Positions 34,821 to 46,099 of a DNA stretch of 64,000 nucleotides are shown here, piece after piece; positions within the stretch are counted from its first letter, which is position 1, and the number at the start of each line of letters is the position of its first letter. A program made the position numbers and the translations under genes. The stretch covers positions 15,810,001 through 15,874,000 of the forward strand of contig CP075495.1 of assembly GCA_021613535.1 (NCBI GenBank), in the 5' to 3' direction. Under the pieces are notes generated by a model. That model had not been told where the DNA came from, searched no databases, and saw only the letters and a program-made list of their open reading frames with translations. The DNA comes from Adineta vaga. Lineage: Eukaryota; Rotifera.

Positions 34821-36429
34821 TTAATGCATAACAAGAAGTGTATCTGTAGCAACACCTGGAGTTTGTTGAAATGATGGATGAGCATTTCTTTGATTAAAAT
34901 CTTTTGAATCAATAACAGTTAAACCACAACTACTTATTGTTCGTGTTGGAATTAAATTTGGACTTTCTATTTCAAATAAATTTTCTTCAACATTTAAATT
35001 TGATCTGAAGAAAAGAAGAAAAGAAAAATAAATTCTACAAGTTTTTTCTTTATTTACTTATAAACGCTTTCTGATGTTGTTGATTGATTATCAATAGACA
35101 TTTGACTAATATTTTCTTGAATTAAATTTATATTCCATGAATTAAATGGATAATAATATAAAAATATAAAGATTAAAATTGAATAAAAGAAAAATAATAA
35201 AAGTATTATTAAATAAATTATTATTAAATTATCAATTAAACCAAATAATAAATATTTTATTGAATAGATTATTAATGGAAATTGACATAAAACACTTATT
35301 AAAACAAATAATATATAATAGATTAAATTATTTGTTAATGGTTTGGTTATTAAATATCGATCATCAATATTTGATAAACGAACTAACTTGAAAAAAGAAA
35401 ACACAAATATTTAATTCTTATTCTTAAAAGTAACGATCGAATGTCATATAGAGAGCTGTTCAGAAGTAAGACGATAAATTTTTAGGACTCTTTTATCCAC
35501 TGATAGATGAAAGAATATGGTCTACTCAGAATTTCAGATTTCTTTTCTCAATTTTCCTACTTGATTTGATATTTGATATTGTTTTTGAAAATAAATAAAT
35601 AAAATAAATTGAAATAATGAATGATTTGTTATTAAAATAAATAAAATTGAAATAAATAATGAAATTAATAATAAATATGAATAGAGATTTGTTATTAAGG
35701 ATATTTGTTTAAATAAAATTTCAAATGTTCCATAAAGAAATAAAATAAATAAAATTGAAATAATTAAATAAATATTTTGAATAAAATAAAATTTTTTATT
35801 TATTTTATAATAAATATTTGAATAAATAAAATAAAAACGAATTAATTGAAGAAATAAATGAAATATTTCACAAGATATTATTGATGATTTATCATTTTCA
35901 ATTATTGATATTCCATCTTTTTTTATTCGTTTCATTAAATTAAGAAATAAAAAATCAATTGATGATTCAAATATTGAACCTAAATAAAAAAAAGATTTCG
36001 ATATTTTAATTTTGATATAAAAAAAAACAATTTTTTACTTTGATCTTTAAATTGATGTTTAATTAATTGAATATCAATAAGAATTTTAGGTAAAAGAATA
36101 AGAATACCAATAAATATATCTATTAAAGATAAAAATGGAAATGATTGATAAAATCTTTGATATTTTGATAAATTTAATGGAAAATCTTCAAGACAATTTC
36201 CAAAACCATTTAATAAATGTAAAATTGTTAAAATTGATGTTAAAACAATTGTTAATGATACTATTATTAATAGATTTATAAGAATTAAATCTTTTGATTT
36301 ATCATCAATTAATGAATCAAAATAACGAATGAATCCTAAATTTGTTATATGACAATATATTTCAATTAAAAAACAAAATATTGTAAACCAAATATAGCCT
36401 AATGAGGATTTTAGTTTGAGAATTGACAT
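34821..36429 (-). CDS. Multi-pass membrane protein of unknown family, 440 aa
   Basis: Four exons, 36429-36039, 35979-35561, 35386-35058 and 35004-34821, join in frame with 60-175-bp introns. The product has about eight to ten hydrophobic segments rich in Ile, Leu and Phe. Examples are LINLLIIVSLTIVLTSILTI in exon 1 and LIIIYLIILLLFFFYSILIF in exon 3. A long cytosolic-type loop follows exon 1, and the tail is hydrophilic, ending SFQQTPGVATDTLLVMH. Size and layout would suit an XK-related scramblase or another carrier, but I cannot point to a diagnostic motif, so no function is assigned. Confidence 0.75.
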
Positions 36430-36753
36430 CGATTTTTCATTTATTGGTTGAAAAATAAAAGAGAAAGAAAGAAAGAAACAACTGATGTTAATCTTGATAA
36501 GAAATAATGATCTTTAATCCATCAAACAAATATTGAATTTATCATCGTTATTTAAACAAAAAAAAACAAATTAAAAATTAATTCTATGTAAATACATTCA
36601 AATCGATCAACAAATCTTTTGTTTTATTCTAATTAATTGACAAAACGAAATATAAAGAAAAAATATCATCGATTAATTTTCATAGATTTTGTATTCGAGA
36701 AAACGTTATTTATATCTTCTTCATTTCGTTTCATTCAATCTGATATGAATATA
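36430..36753. other. Upstream region of the multi-pass membrane protein gene
   Basis: AT-rich DNA with a GAAA-rich tract at 36460-36480. Nothing else is recognised before the transposon end at 36754. Confidence 0.35.
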
Positions 36754-37390
36754 CAGTAGAACCTTGTATACTGAACTTCCCCCTTTGTGAACAACCTGTT
36801 TAACTGAATACCTTCAGAAACATCCGAGCACATTTTGCCGGTTTTGCGCCCTTCATATATGAACACTCTTTCATTCAGAAATGTGAACACTATTTGTGAT
36901 CCCGACTGTATATATTAATCTTGTAATGTGAACAATATTAGATGTCGCCATATATTGATACATTATAAAGCTGTCTCTACAAAATGAATTTTAATGAATT
37001 TTATTGGTTATGTAGTTGTATCCGTACGCACTACAGATAGAAGAGAGACAATGAGAGAGTTATTCTTTCAATATTTATCTATTAATTATGGTTGCAAGAA
37101 TTAACTTAAATTTAGAACAAAACGTTAATTTAATTAAAGAAAATGAACAGGGAATGTCCTATAAACAGCTGAAAGACAAATTTAATGTATGAGTTGCCAG
37201 TATATCGAATATTTTTAAAAGAAAAAATGAATATCTTGACAATTAATGAATGTAACAAGAGCAAAAGAATGAAACGAAAATCAACAAACAACCTTACTCA
37301 AGAAATAAGTGAGAAAAATTACGAGTGGTTTATTCTTCAAAGATCAAAAAGAATACACATATCTGGGCCCGTATTTCATGATAAATAATA
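36754..37390 (+). mobile_element. Dead pogo/Tigger-type transposon, 5' part
   Basis: The left end CAGTAGAACCTTGTATACTG directly follows TA, as for Tc1/mariner-pogo elements; Tigger termini commonly begin CAGTAGAACC. A decayed transposase starts at ATG 37088: the reading MVARINLNLEQNVNLIKENE...KQLKDKFNV is a CENP-B-type helix-turn-helix. It then meets TGA at 37190 and, after a frame change, continues NECNKSKRMKRKSTNN and EWFILQRSKRIHISGPVF, which is the second CENP-B-like DNA-binding part. The DDE catalytic region and the right terminal repeat are absent, so it is a truncated relic. Confidence 0.8.
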
Positions 37391-37439
37391 ATAATTTATC
37401 TTGAGGGTGTGGTTGTGTTTCTGTAAAAGCTATCCGTAT

Positions 37440-37500
37440 TGAGACGCCTAATAGCTGAATAACTGAATAATTGAATTCATCTTTCGAGTATGACACTACT
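37440..37500 (+). repeat. Short dispersed repeat, copy B
   Basis: GAGACGCC, CTGAATAATTGAATTCA and CTTTCGAGTATGACACTACTG follow the order and spacing of the block at 10680-10745. It lies between the transposon relic and the J-domain pseudogene. Confidence 0.5.
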
Positions 37501-37549
37501 GTTCGATATAATGAACTATTTAACGTTCTCTATCATTTTATCCATAAAA

Positions 37550-37985
37550 TAACAAAACGTTATATTCCATTTTGGAATTTTTCTCTCTATGGTCCAATTA
37601 AATCTTCGATCCAACTAACTTTTATAAAAAAATGTTTTTTTCAATTTTCATTTGTTTTATTTAAAAAGGATGGAAAAACTTCTGTACCAAGTAAACAATG
37701 GTATTTAACACAATGAAATTAACAAATTTTTCTTTAACTAAATGTGAATATTTATTCATATCAAACACTTGATCGTTATCATTTAAATAAATTAAATATT
37801 TCATTTTTCTTTTTTCTTTTAAAAATATTTCTTTAGAATTATCCACAATATAATTATTTTCAAGTTGATTCATTTCATTTTGATATTAATAAAAAAAAAA
37901 GGAAAACGTCTTTTATATTATCCAATTTATATTATCAATTATAAATATGGTTCAACTGATTTTACATGTTTAGTTGGTTGATTAT
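37550..37985 (+). pseudogene. Truncated duplicate of the J-domain membrane protein gene
   Basis: The translation ITKRYIPFWNFSLYGPI matches exon 2 of the gene at 5.1-6.7 kb. After a retained intron (acceptor TTTATTTAAAAAG near 37665) comes DGKTSVPSKQWYLTQ, matching exon 3. Further on, HFDINKKK and RLLYYPIYIINYKYGSTDF match exon 4. The exons hold stops and deletions, and the hydrophobic region, Gln linker and J domain are missing. Because the intron is kept, the copy arose by DNA duplication and not by retroposition. Confidence 0.85.
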
Positions 37986-39156
37986 TTTTTCAAAAATAAA
38001 TTTTAGTCAATGTCATTGTTATTTATATTCATAGACAATAAAAGATTAGGATTATATAAATAATCAATTTCAAGATGATTTATTTAAAACAATTTAATTT
38101 AATTGATATTCATAATGATTATATTGAACAATTTCTTTATCGGTTTATTATTATATTCTTTAAAGAGTAACAAATTCATTTTATACGAGAATATAAAAGT
38201 AAAAAAATATTCACTAACTATTTTCTACACAGATATTTTAAATTATAAATAATTTCATGATGAAAATATGACTATGTTTAGTCATTATATATGTCATTGT
38301 TATGTTTAAAATATATTAAATTGAAAAAAGAGTCAAAGATGAATATAGTTTTACATGTTAAGTTCGTTAATTCAATAAATAGTTCATAGAAATTCATGAT
38401 ATAGTATAATCTATCTATAGTCGAACATTTTGTAAACAAAACTTTATTGATTATAAAGATACAGATACAGATACAGATATATATATAAGATATAATTTTT
38501 GAAAAAAACAAATTATTTGATTTAATGAATTATTCAATAAAATAAAGTTTATTCACATATTATCTTTATTATCAAGATAGAATGACAAGAAATTAGTCTT
38601 TTATTCTTTTACCAAAGTTATTCATCGATAATATTATATGATCAATAAATAAATATATGTAGATTTTCTTTTACAATATTCTATTAAACAACAATATGGA
38701 AAATTCTTTTTCTTTATAAACATTGAAAATTTTGAGAAATATTCGAAGAAAATATGACAAACAAAAACACTTCTATTATTAGAACATATCAGATTCAAAT
38801 TGAATATAATTAAATCTTCGATTTCAACTTCATCACTTCTAGTAATTCATCTGTTTTGTCAATTGACATTTATTTTTACTTATTCAATCAAATTAGTATC
38901 TTATGAGATGATATTTATAGAAATCTGTTCACAATCCGAAATATATCATCTTAAGAGTGTATATTTAATTTACAATTTGTTTCATATTTATCAAATCTAC
39001 TTGGTAAGAAGATAAATCACTTCTGTTTATGAAAAGAAGAATTCTTTTCGTTAAGTAAATATAATCATATTATTGATTAACAAATCTTTTTCTTTTATTT
39101 TTTTATTAATTCATTGAAAAATAGAAAAATAGAAAAAGAAACAAAATGAAAGAAGA
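37986..39156. other. Intergenic region with nothing recognised apart from a small microsatellite
   Basis: It is very AT-rich. An (ACAGAT)n-like tract lies at about 38459-38480. Open pieces at 38278-38511 and 38800-39015 lack domains and start context. No gene is supported. Confidence 0.4.
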
Positions 39157-41123
39157 TTATATTCGTGGAAAAGTTTTCATTGATTGATTATCTTCTTGAT
39201 TTGTTTTTATTGAATCTAAAATAAATATAAGAAAAAAGAAAAAAAGTTTGAAAATGAATTTACTTAAAATAGAAATTTGTTCAATTTTTTTTCTTTCAGA
39301 TGTTATTTGATTAATCCATGGATGATTTAAACCTTGTAAAGGTGTTAAACGTTCATTTGAATTCCATTGAAAACATCGAGAAAGAAAATCTATACAATTA
39401 AAATCATTTGTTCGAAGAATATGTGACAATGGACGACTTCCAGGACGACATTTTCTCACAGATTTTGGTGAATGACATCGAGGTTGACCTTTCGAATCTT
39501 TTCATCATAAAAAGAAATATTTAATTTAAATATTTTTTAATAAAAACAAACCAAAAAAAAGATCTTTTCTTGTTCCTTGTTGAATAAAATCATATGGTGG
39601 AATATTAAATACTTCAATTATCATTTCTAATTGTTCTTGTTCATTTTCACCTGGAAATATTGGATAACCAATGAATAATTCAACAATAATACAAGCTAAA
39701 CTCCACATATCAATTGCACATGTATATGGAATACCTAAGATAATTTCAGGTGCACGATAAAATCGAGATTGAATATATGTATAAACTATTATTTGTAATC
39801 AAATCTTTATTTATGATTAGAAAATAAAAATGATTTTACTTTTATTTGATTGAAAACAACCTGAACCAAAATCAATAATTTTGATTTGTGAACTTCCTTT
39901 TTCTTTTAATAAAATATTTTCCTAAATATAAAAAAAACTAAATATTTTATTTATAAATAAAAATCAAATAATTATTTTACTGGTTTCAAATCACAATGAA
40001 TTATTTGTTGATTAAATAATATTTGAAGAGTTTGTAAAATCGAATAAGTAAAACGTTTTATTAAATTTGATGAAAATCCATGAAAATGATTTCTTTGAAT
40101 TAATTCATATAAATTAATTCTTAAAAAATCAAATTAAATTTAAAGAACAAAGAGAAAAAGAAAAAATTTATTTACCCAAGTAATTCAAATGTAATACAAA
40201 GATGTGAACGAAAAAGAAAATATTCTTTAATATGAACAATATGAAATGAATTAAATTGATCTAAGAATTTTAATTGTTTTAATATTTGTATTTCAATAAA
40301 AGCTTGTTGATAAAAACGTTTTTTATTTTTAAGAATTTTTAAAGCAATAAATTCATTTGTTTTATGATCAAAACATTTCATAACAATACCAAATGAACCT
40401 TTACCTAATAATTCTAAAATTTCATATCGATAATAAATTTGATCATATAATATTTGTTTATAATAACCATTTTCATCATCATAATCTTTTAAAAATTTAA
40501 CATTTAATTTTTTTGCTTTTAAACCAAGATAATAAATAATATTATATTCTAAAATTTCATTTTTTTCAAATTCATTTAATTCATCTTTATAATATTTTAA
40601 AACATCTGAAGATTTTAATGGAAATTGAAATGATTTTGATAAATAATATGAATTTGAATAAATTGATGAAAAACTTTGATTTGAATTAAATAAATCATCT
40701 GTTATTGATAAATGAAGATTATCTTTTGAAAAAGATTTTAAACTTCCATTATAACAACTTTTTTCTCTTTTTAAATATCGACTTTTTAAAAGATTTTTTG
40801 AATTTTTATCAGAAGAATTTAAAGAATCATTTATATTATTTAATGATCTATTATTTCGTTTTTTTATTAAATAATCATGATCAATTAATAATGGTTGAAT
40901 CGATAATTTCTTTAAAAAAATAAAATTAATTTATTTACTTTTTTTATTTTATTTCATATAACAAACTTTGGGTTTTGTTAAAGGTTTTGATATAATTGAT
41001 AAATCAATTTGATTTGATGAAATATTTTTCTTTAAAAAAAAGATATATATTTTAATAAAATAATTTAGAGATAAATTTGTATTTTACTTTAGAAAATTGT
41101 CTTTGTTGATTAAGAAAAGCCAT
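39157..41123 (-). CDS. Class II DYRK dual-specificity protein kinase
   Basis: Eight exons join in frame to 526 aa: 41123-41088, 41029-40967, 40909-40176, 40119-39981, 39921-39840, 39785-39552, 39497-39264 and 39215-39157. Before the kinase domain lies the DYRK-homology box (ALKYY-like [20 protein letters not shown], then YYLGLKAKK). Kinase motifs are present: glycine loop LGKGSFGIV, lysine IALKIL, catalytic HCDLKPEN, DFGSGC, and the DYRK activation loop [13 protein letters not shown], whose second Tyr is autophosphorylated during folding. DSKGQPR in the C-lobe supports the DYRK2/3/4 class and not DYRK1 or HIPK. It acts in cytosol or nucleus on Ser/Thr substrates. The N-terminus is short and Ser/Asn-rich. 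The last intron is a multiple of three, so its retention would not break the frame. Confidence 0.93.
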
Positions 41124-41755
41124 TGGAGATAATAAAATAACTTTTCTCGTCTTTTCAAATACAAAACAAGTCAACTAAATTTTTCTTTTTAAATGATTAT
41201 TTCTTCTTCTTCTTCTTCTTCTTTTGTTTTTAATAAAGAAAAAAGAAAGTAAATAAACTAACTTGATTAGAAATTGTTGTTAATGTTGAATCGTTTAAAG
41301 AAAATAGATTTCTTTGTTTTTGACGATTTCTTTATTTCGTATTAAAATCAAAAGAAGAAGAAGAAGAAATAATTGAAAGTTCTTTTGTCATATATATTGA
41401 TTCATTTCAATGATTTCTTTCTAAATAAACAAAAGATTTTATGACATCAATTGAAAATATTTCATTTTTTTTTTATTCAATTCATTGATATTTTATGCAA
41501 AAGATGAATCCTTTTAAATTCACAAGAATAGAATCATGAAATATAAATATATTCATACAAAACTTTTCGATTCATTTCAAATCAATCGATGAAACATTTC
41601 AAATAGATTTTCATATCGGAAATAATATCTTCAATCTTTTTCTTTAAAAAGATGTCGCATAGAAAAACAAATTCTATTTTTCTAGAGGTTATTTCATAAC
41701 AATAAATATATATAAGGAAGTATAAATGAGACTTTTCACAATATCATAAACAAAT
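41124..41755. promoter_or_regulatory. Upstream region of the DYRK gene
   Basis: AT-rich, with (CTT)n at about 41203-41222 and (AAG)n at about 41353-41367. A short plus-strand GT/AG-like context exists, but no coding frame fits. No motif can be named. Confidence 0.35.
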
Positions 41756-42057
41756 AAATGTGGAAATTTCGGATTTTATCTAAGAGTTATATGTACTGCA
41801 AAAAATGGATGAGAGAGATGAATCATTCGAGAATGTCTATATTCATCAAAATTAATACGAAAATAAAATATTTTGAGAAAAAAAAACCCTGTATCTCCCC
41901 TCAGGGATGCTCTGGCCAATGATGACAATTTTTTCGATAACTCAGCCATTTCTTGAGATATTGATGAGACAATTATGTGCACAAAGTTTCAGCTCAATCG
42001 AATGTAGTTGTAAAGAGTTATCGTGTTATAATAGTGTACTCACTTTTTCAGTACACT
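41756..42057 (-). repeat. Dispersed repeat, short inverted copy (about 300 bp)
   Basis: In reverse complement it begins AGTGTACTGAAAAAGTGAG and runs through ACACGATAACTCTTTACAAC, CATTCGATTGAGCTGAAACT and TTGTGCACATAATTGTCTC. It ends GATAAAATCCGAAATTTCC. It matches both ends of the copy at 25571-26309 but lacks its middle of about 430 bp. The last base pairs form the same terminal foldback (AGTGTACT...AGTACACT). Confidence 0.7.
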
Positions 42058-42716
42058 AAATATAACGTTTTAGAAAAACGTTCTTTTTTTTGTTCGTATT
42101 AAATATCTACTCATAATGATAAATATGATCTCGTTTCTCTCTGAACACGACTGTTTCTGACTGTTCTACTTTCACTTGGATAATATGTATAAAACAGATA
42201 AAAAGCACGTTGAGAATATCTTTTGTAATAAAAAAATTTCATTTAAATTTAAATATTTATTTCTAAAAGAAAAATGTTTTTATAAATAAAGTAAAGAATG
42301 GAATAATAATTAATTAAACTCTTCTATCTAATATATATATATATATAAAAAAAAGACTCATCAATCATTGGATTGACCGGACAGAAGAGTGAGAGTGAGA
42401 GAGAAAGAGAAGTTGACCGGATAGAAAAAGAAAAAAAACGGAAATGAATTGAAAAATGGTCTAATTAACAAGACAAACAGTGAAAGTCATCGACGCCATT
42501 GAGTGGAAAACAATATATATATGTATATGTATATGAATGAAAGATTGACATCATATTCAATGAAACACCACAAGATACATGAACTAAATATATACATACA
42601 TACATACATACATTCATTCATTGACATGATTACTTCTCTATTTGAAATATTCCAATCAACTAAACACATTAAAAACAGCAGGAGATGAAATTTATTTTAA
42701 CAAGAAATTTCTTTTT
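42058..42716. other. Intergenic region with microsatellites
   Basis: (TA)n lies at about 42330-42348, a GA-rich tract at 42390-42440, and (CATA)n followed by (CATT)n at about 42595-42622. Both strands show only low-complexity open frames. No gene. Confidence 0.5.
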
Positions 42717-43109
42717 CTATTCAGATAAATGATCTTGTTGTTGATATTGATCTTGCCAATAATAAAGATTTTCTTGTTTAATATCAATTGGAAAATAAAC
42801 ATTTGTTTGTTCTTTTGAATAATTTGATGCTGATTGAAGTAATTGACGAAGATTTTCAATATAATTCATTGCTGATTTTAATGTATCAACTTTTGAAAGT
42901 TTTTTATTATGTTTTTCATGTGGAATATGTTGACGAAGTATTTCAAAACAAGCATTTATATGACGAACACGATTTCTTTCACGAGCATTTCGACGTGTTG
43001 TACCAATTTTAATTTGTTTTCGACCACCACGATTTCGTTCAAATTGTTCTTCTTGTTCTTCTTCTTCTTCTTCTTCTTGTTGTTGTTGTTGTTCTTCCAT
43101 GTTAAACAT
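42717..43109 (-). CDS. Achaete-scute-type bHLH transcription factor
   Basis: A 130-aa single exon. I start at ATG 43109 (MFNMEEQQQQQ); a second ATG at 43100 is possible, and the open frame further upstream has only TTG. A Gln/Glu-rich N-terminus precedes the bHLH. The basic region is RRNARERNRVRHINACFEIL and helix 2 is KLSKVDTLKSAMNYIENLRQLL. RERNRV and the LSKVDTLKSA-YI-L-LL pattern are those of the ASCL family. These proneural factors heterodimerise with E-proteins and bind E-boxes in the nucleus. The loop is short (PHEKHNKK). The C-terminus is short and Tyr/Gln-rich with no WRPW-type motif. The upstream region (43110-44280) lacks other genes, as is common for developmental regulators. Confidence 0.88.
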   Translation of the reverse strand: MFNMEEQQQQQEEEEEEEQEEQFERNRGGRKQIKIGTTRRNARERNRVRHINACFEILRQHIPHEKHNKKLSKVDTLKSAMNYIENLRQLLQSASNYSKEQTNVYFPIDIKQENLYYWQDQYQQQDHLSE

Positions 43110-44286
43110 TTTCAAAATGTTAAATGACCTTCTCAATATGTTCTAAATGAATAGAGAAGAGAAGAGAAGAGAGAGAAAAGAAAAGAAAGATCATTGGTCA
43201 ATAAATCTTGTCAATTTAATAAAGAATGAAATAGAAGAGAATGTGAATATTAGAATAGTGGATTAAATTTCGAAAAGAAATGACATAATCTTCAATTGAT
43301 AAGCTGATCCTTGTTCATCTGATGTAACTCTTCTTTCTTTTCATCTTTGCTTTTCTTATTAAAACGAATAAGAATCAGTAGCATATGAACAACTCACTTT
43401 CATTCATTTGATCAAAAAAAAGAAAAGAAAAGAAAAGAGAATGAGATCACCTGCATCCGACAACAAAATATTTTCTTTGAATAAAACAAAAAATGTCTCA
43501 ATTAATGATCTGGAAGAAGTTTAACAGACCATTATTTGATTTCATTTCAAATGAAAACATGAACGAATTTGTTAATCATTTTAACAATGAATGTCAATTT
43601 TTCTTTTTTTTTTTTATTTGAATAAATAAAACACCTGGAATAATATCACAATAGAACAAATCAAATAATACCGCTTTCTTTTCTTTTCTTTTGTCAAACT
43701 AATCATTATTGAACAATATCGAATGATTTTCTTTTTCCGGACATTTCTTAATTATCATTAGTCAATTTCTTTAGATCTTTAAGGAAGGAAATATTTTATA
43801 GAAAATCATCAAAGATTTATTTGGTTTTTTTTTTGTTTTAAAATTTTATTTTCTAAATGAAATCAAATCTATTGAGTATGTGAGATTATTTATTGAAAAT
43901 ATGTGTGAAAAAGGAAATGTCGCGGAAGAGAATATAAAACGGATATGATATGTGAAGTTCATCTCTCTCTCTCTTTTCTATTCTATTCATTTATCAATAA
44001 GAATAGAAAAATGAATCAACCAATGAAATTCATTTCACTTGAATTAATAAGAAAAAAAAGCAAAGATTCATTTTTGTGAATTGTTTTTTCGATTGGATAA
44101 TAAAATCTTCTTCAATATTTAATCTTTGACGCCATGAACAAGTTAAGTATATTTATCAACATAGATTTTTATTCAATTATTCCATCTCATATATTTATAA
44201 GGTTTGTTGATCATTTTACAGAATGATTAATTATCATATCTATAAAATGAAGATTAAAACTAAAAGTTTGATTGTTTCAATATTAA
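43110..44286. promoter_or_regulatory. Upstream region of the bHLH gene
   Basis: About 1.2 kb without coding sequence. It has purine-rich tracts (GAGAAGAGAAGAGAGAG near 43152) and several runs of AAAAG/AGAAA. It is the likely regulatory region, but no motif can be named with confidence. Confidence 0.35.
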
Positions 44287-44838
44287 CCCTTTCAGGACCG
44301 GCTTATTTTGAGAAGAAAAAATAAGCATACAGATTGTTCGAACTTTTGAAAACGAATTATTTTCTTGTCAAAATCATCAACAAATGAACATTAGAAAGCT
44401 TCCAAAACATAATTCTCTGCAAAATTTAGGATTACACAGTAAAACTGCATAATGGGAGATGAAACAATGTCTTTGAATACTATTTCTTAAAATGAAAGCA
44501 ATGAAATGACGATCACTGGGACGTATTGAACAATCTGTTGATGGTCTTCGTTTCATCTGCGGTCGCTTTGTTCTGTATCTCGAAAGTTCCTGATAGAGAA
44601 TACTAGAGAAAGATTATATCGTCATGTACTATGATAGACAAAAAAGGGAAAAGGTATGCACAGGCTGGAAGGAAGAAGAACTTATGGCATTCAGAACTTT
44701 ACAAGTCACCACAGGAATGTTTAAAAAAAGTAGTCTCAACTTTACTTCAAAGAGACGTGCAAAAAAATCGAATTTCTACTACGGCCATATCACATGAATT
44801 TTCAATGACGTTTTAAAACGTTATCGGTCCTGAAAGGG
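44287..44838. mobile_element. piggyBac-type non-autonomous element (MITE), 552 bp
   Basis: The left end CCCTTTCAGGACCGG (44287) follows TTAA at 44283-44286. The right end CGGTCCTGAAAGGG (to 44838) is its reverse complement and is followed by TTTA, one change from TTAA. Termini starting CCYT next to TTAA are the hallmark of piggyBac. Inside there is only a 61-codon frame at 44631-44816 (VRKK-like basic text) that does not resemble the catalytic domain. Confidence 0.8.
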
Positions 44839-44940
44839 TTTATTAACTATGACAAGAATTCTTGAATATTTTGTTTTAATAAAGAATTTATAAAAAAGAT
44901 CGACACATTTTTAATACAAGAAATAAAAACAAATGAATAT

Positions 44941-46099
44941 TTATGATGTTCTTCCAGTTAATAAAAGTTGTAAACGTTCATTTAATTGTTTTTCTTTATT
45001 TAATAATGATGTTGTATAATTTTTATAAGCAAAAAATTCCTTAAAAAGAAATAAAAATAAACTAATTTTAAAGATAAAAAAAAAGGAAAACTAACTTGTT
45101 GAATTGAATCAACTTTAGTTTGACTTTGAATTAATTTTTCTTGAATTTGTTTAATACGAATATCAGAATTAACACGTTCTTCTTCATTTCTAAAGAAAAG
45201 ATAATTGAAAAAAAGAAATTATTTTAAAATCTCACATAAATCTTTGTTTTGCTTCTTTTAATAATTGTTCTGTTTTATTTAATTGTTGACGAAGTTTTTC
45301 TTCACCAGAAGAAAAATCCTAAAAAAAAAGGAAAAAGATTAAAAAATTAAAATTCAAAAATTCAAAATACTTGAAGACGTTTTTCAAGTTTATTGATTTG
45401 TTCTTCAAGAGATTTTTTCTCTTTTTCAACTTGTTGAAGATCATTTCGATGATTTTTTTGAATTTGTTCAATTGATTTATCTTTTTCATTAAGTTTTTCT
45501 TCACTTTCTAAGAGAAAAAATGAAGATGAGATTTTGATCTAAATGAAAAGAATGTTCAAACTTTGAATTTGATTTTGTAATTGTTGAATTTGATAAATTA
45601 ATTTTTGAATTTGTTTTTCTTTTAAAATTAATTTTTCTTTTAAATCATTTTCAATAAAATCTTTTTTTTCTTTCTCTGATTTTAATAATTGTTCTAATGA
45701 ATTAATTTCTTGTTTTAAAGATAAAATTTCTTGTTTAAATTCATTAAATTGTTGATTATTAAATAAAATTTGTTCATTATTTTCTTGTTCTTTGATTTTC
45801 CATTGATAATTTGAATTTTTTAATTGTTCAATAGTTTGATTTAATATTTGAATTTGTTCATTTTGATTTTCATTATTAAATTGTTGTTGTTTTAATTCAT
45901 CTAATTGATATTCTAAATCAATAATATGTTTATCTAAACTCATATTTGTTAAAATATATTCATCATTTCGTTTTTTTAACATCATAATTAAACGTGCTTG
46001 ATCATCAATACGACATTTTAATTTTCCAATTTCACTTTTTTCATCCGAAGATATTCCTCGTAAACGAGATATTATTTCATCAGATGTTTGATCAACCAT
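44941..46099 (-). CDS. ccdc89: CCDC89-like coiled-coil protein
   Basis: Five exons, 46099-45562, 45507-45371, 45318-45236, 45189-45096 and 45039-44941, give 316 aa. The N-terminus (ISRLRGISSDEKSEIGKLKC then RIDDQARLIMMLKKRNDEY) matches the start of CCDC89/BOIP, a sperm- and cilium-associated coiled-coil protein of similar length. The rest is almost wholly heptad-patterned, rich in Gln, Glu, Lys and Leu, with no globular domain. It is likely a cytoskeletal or ciliary structural protein. The family call rests on the N-terminal block; other coiled coils can look similar. Confidence 0.75.
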
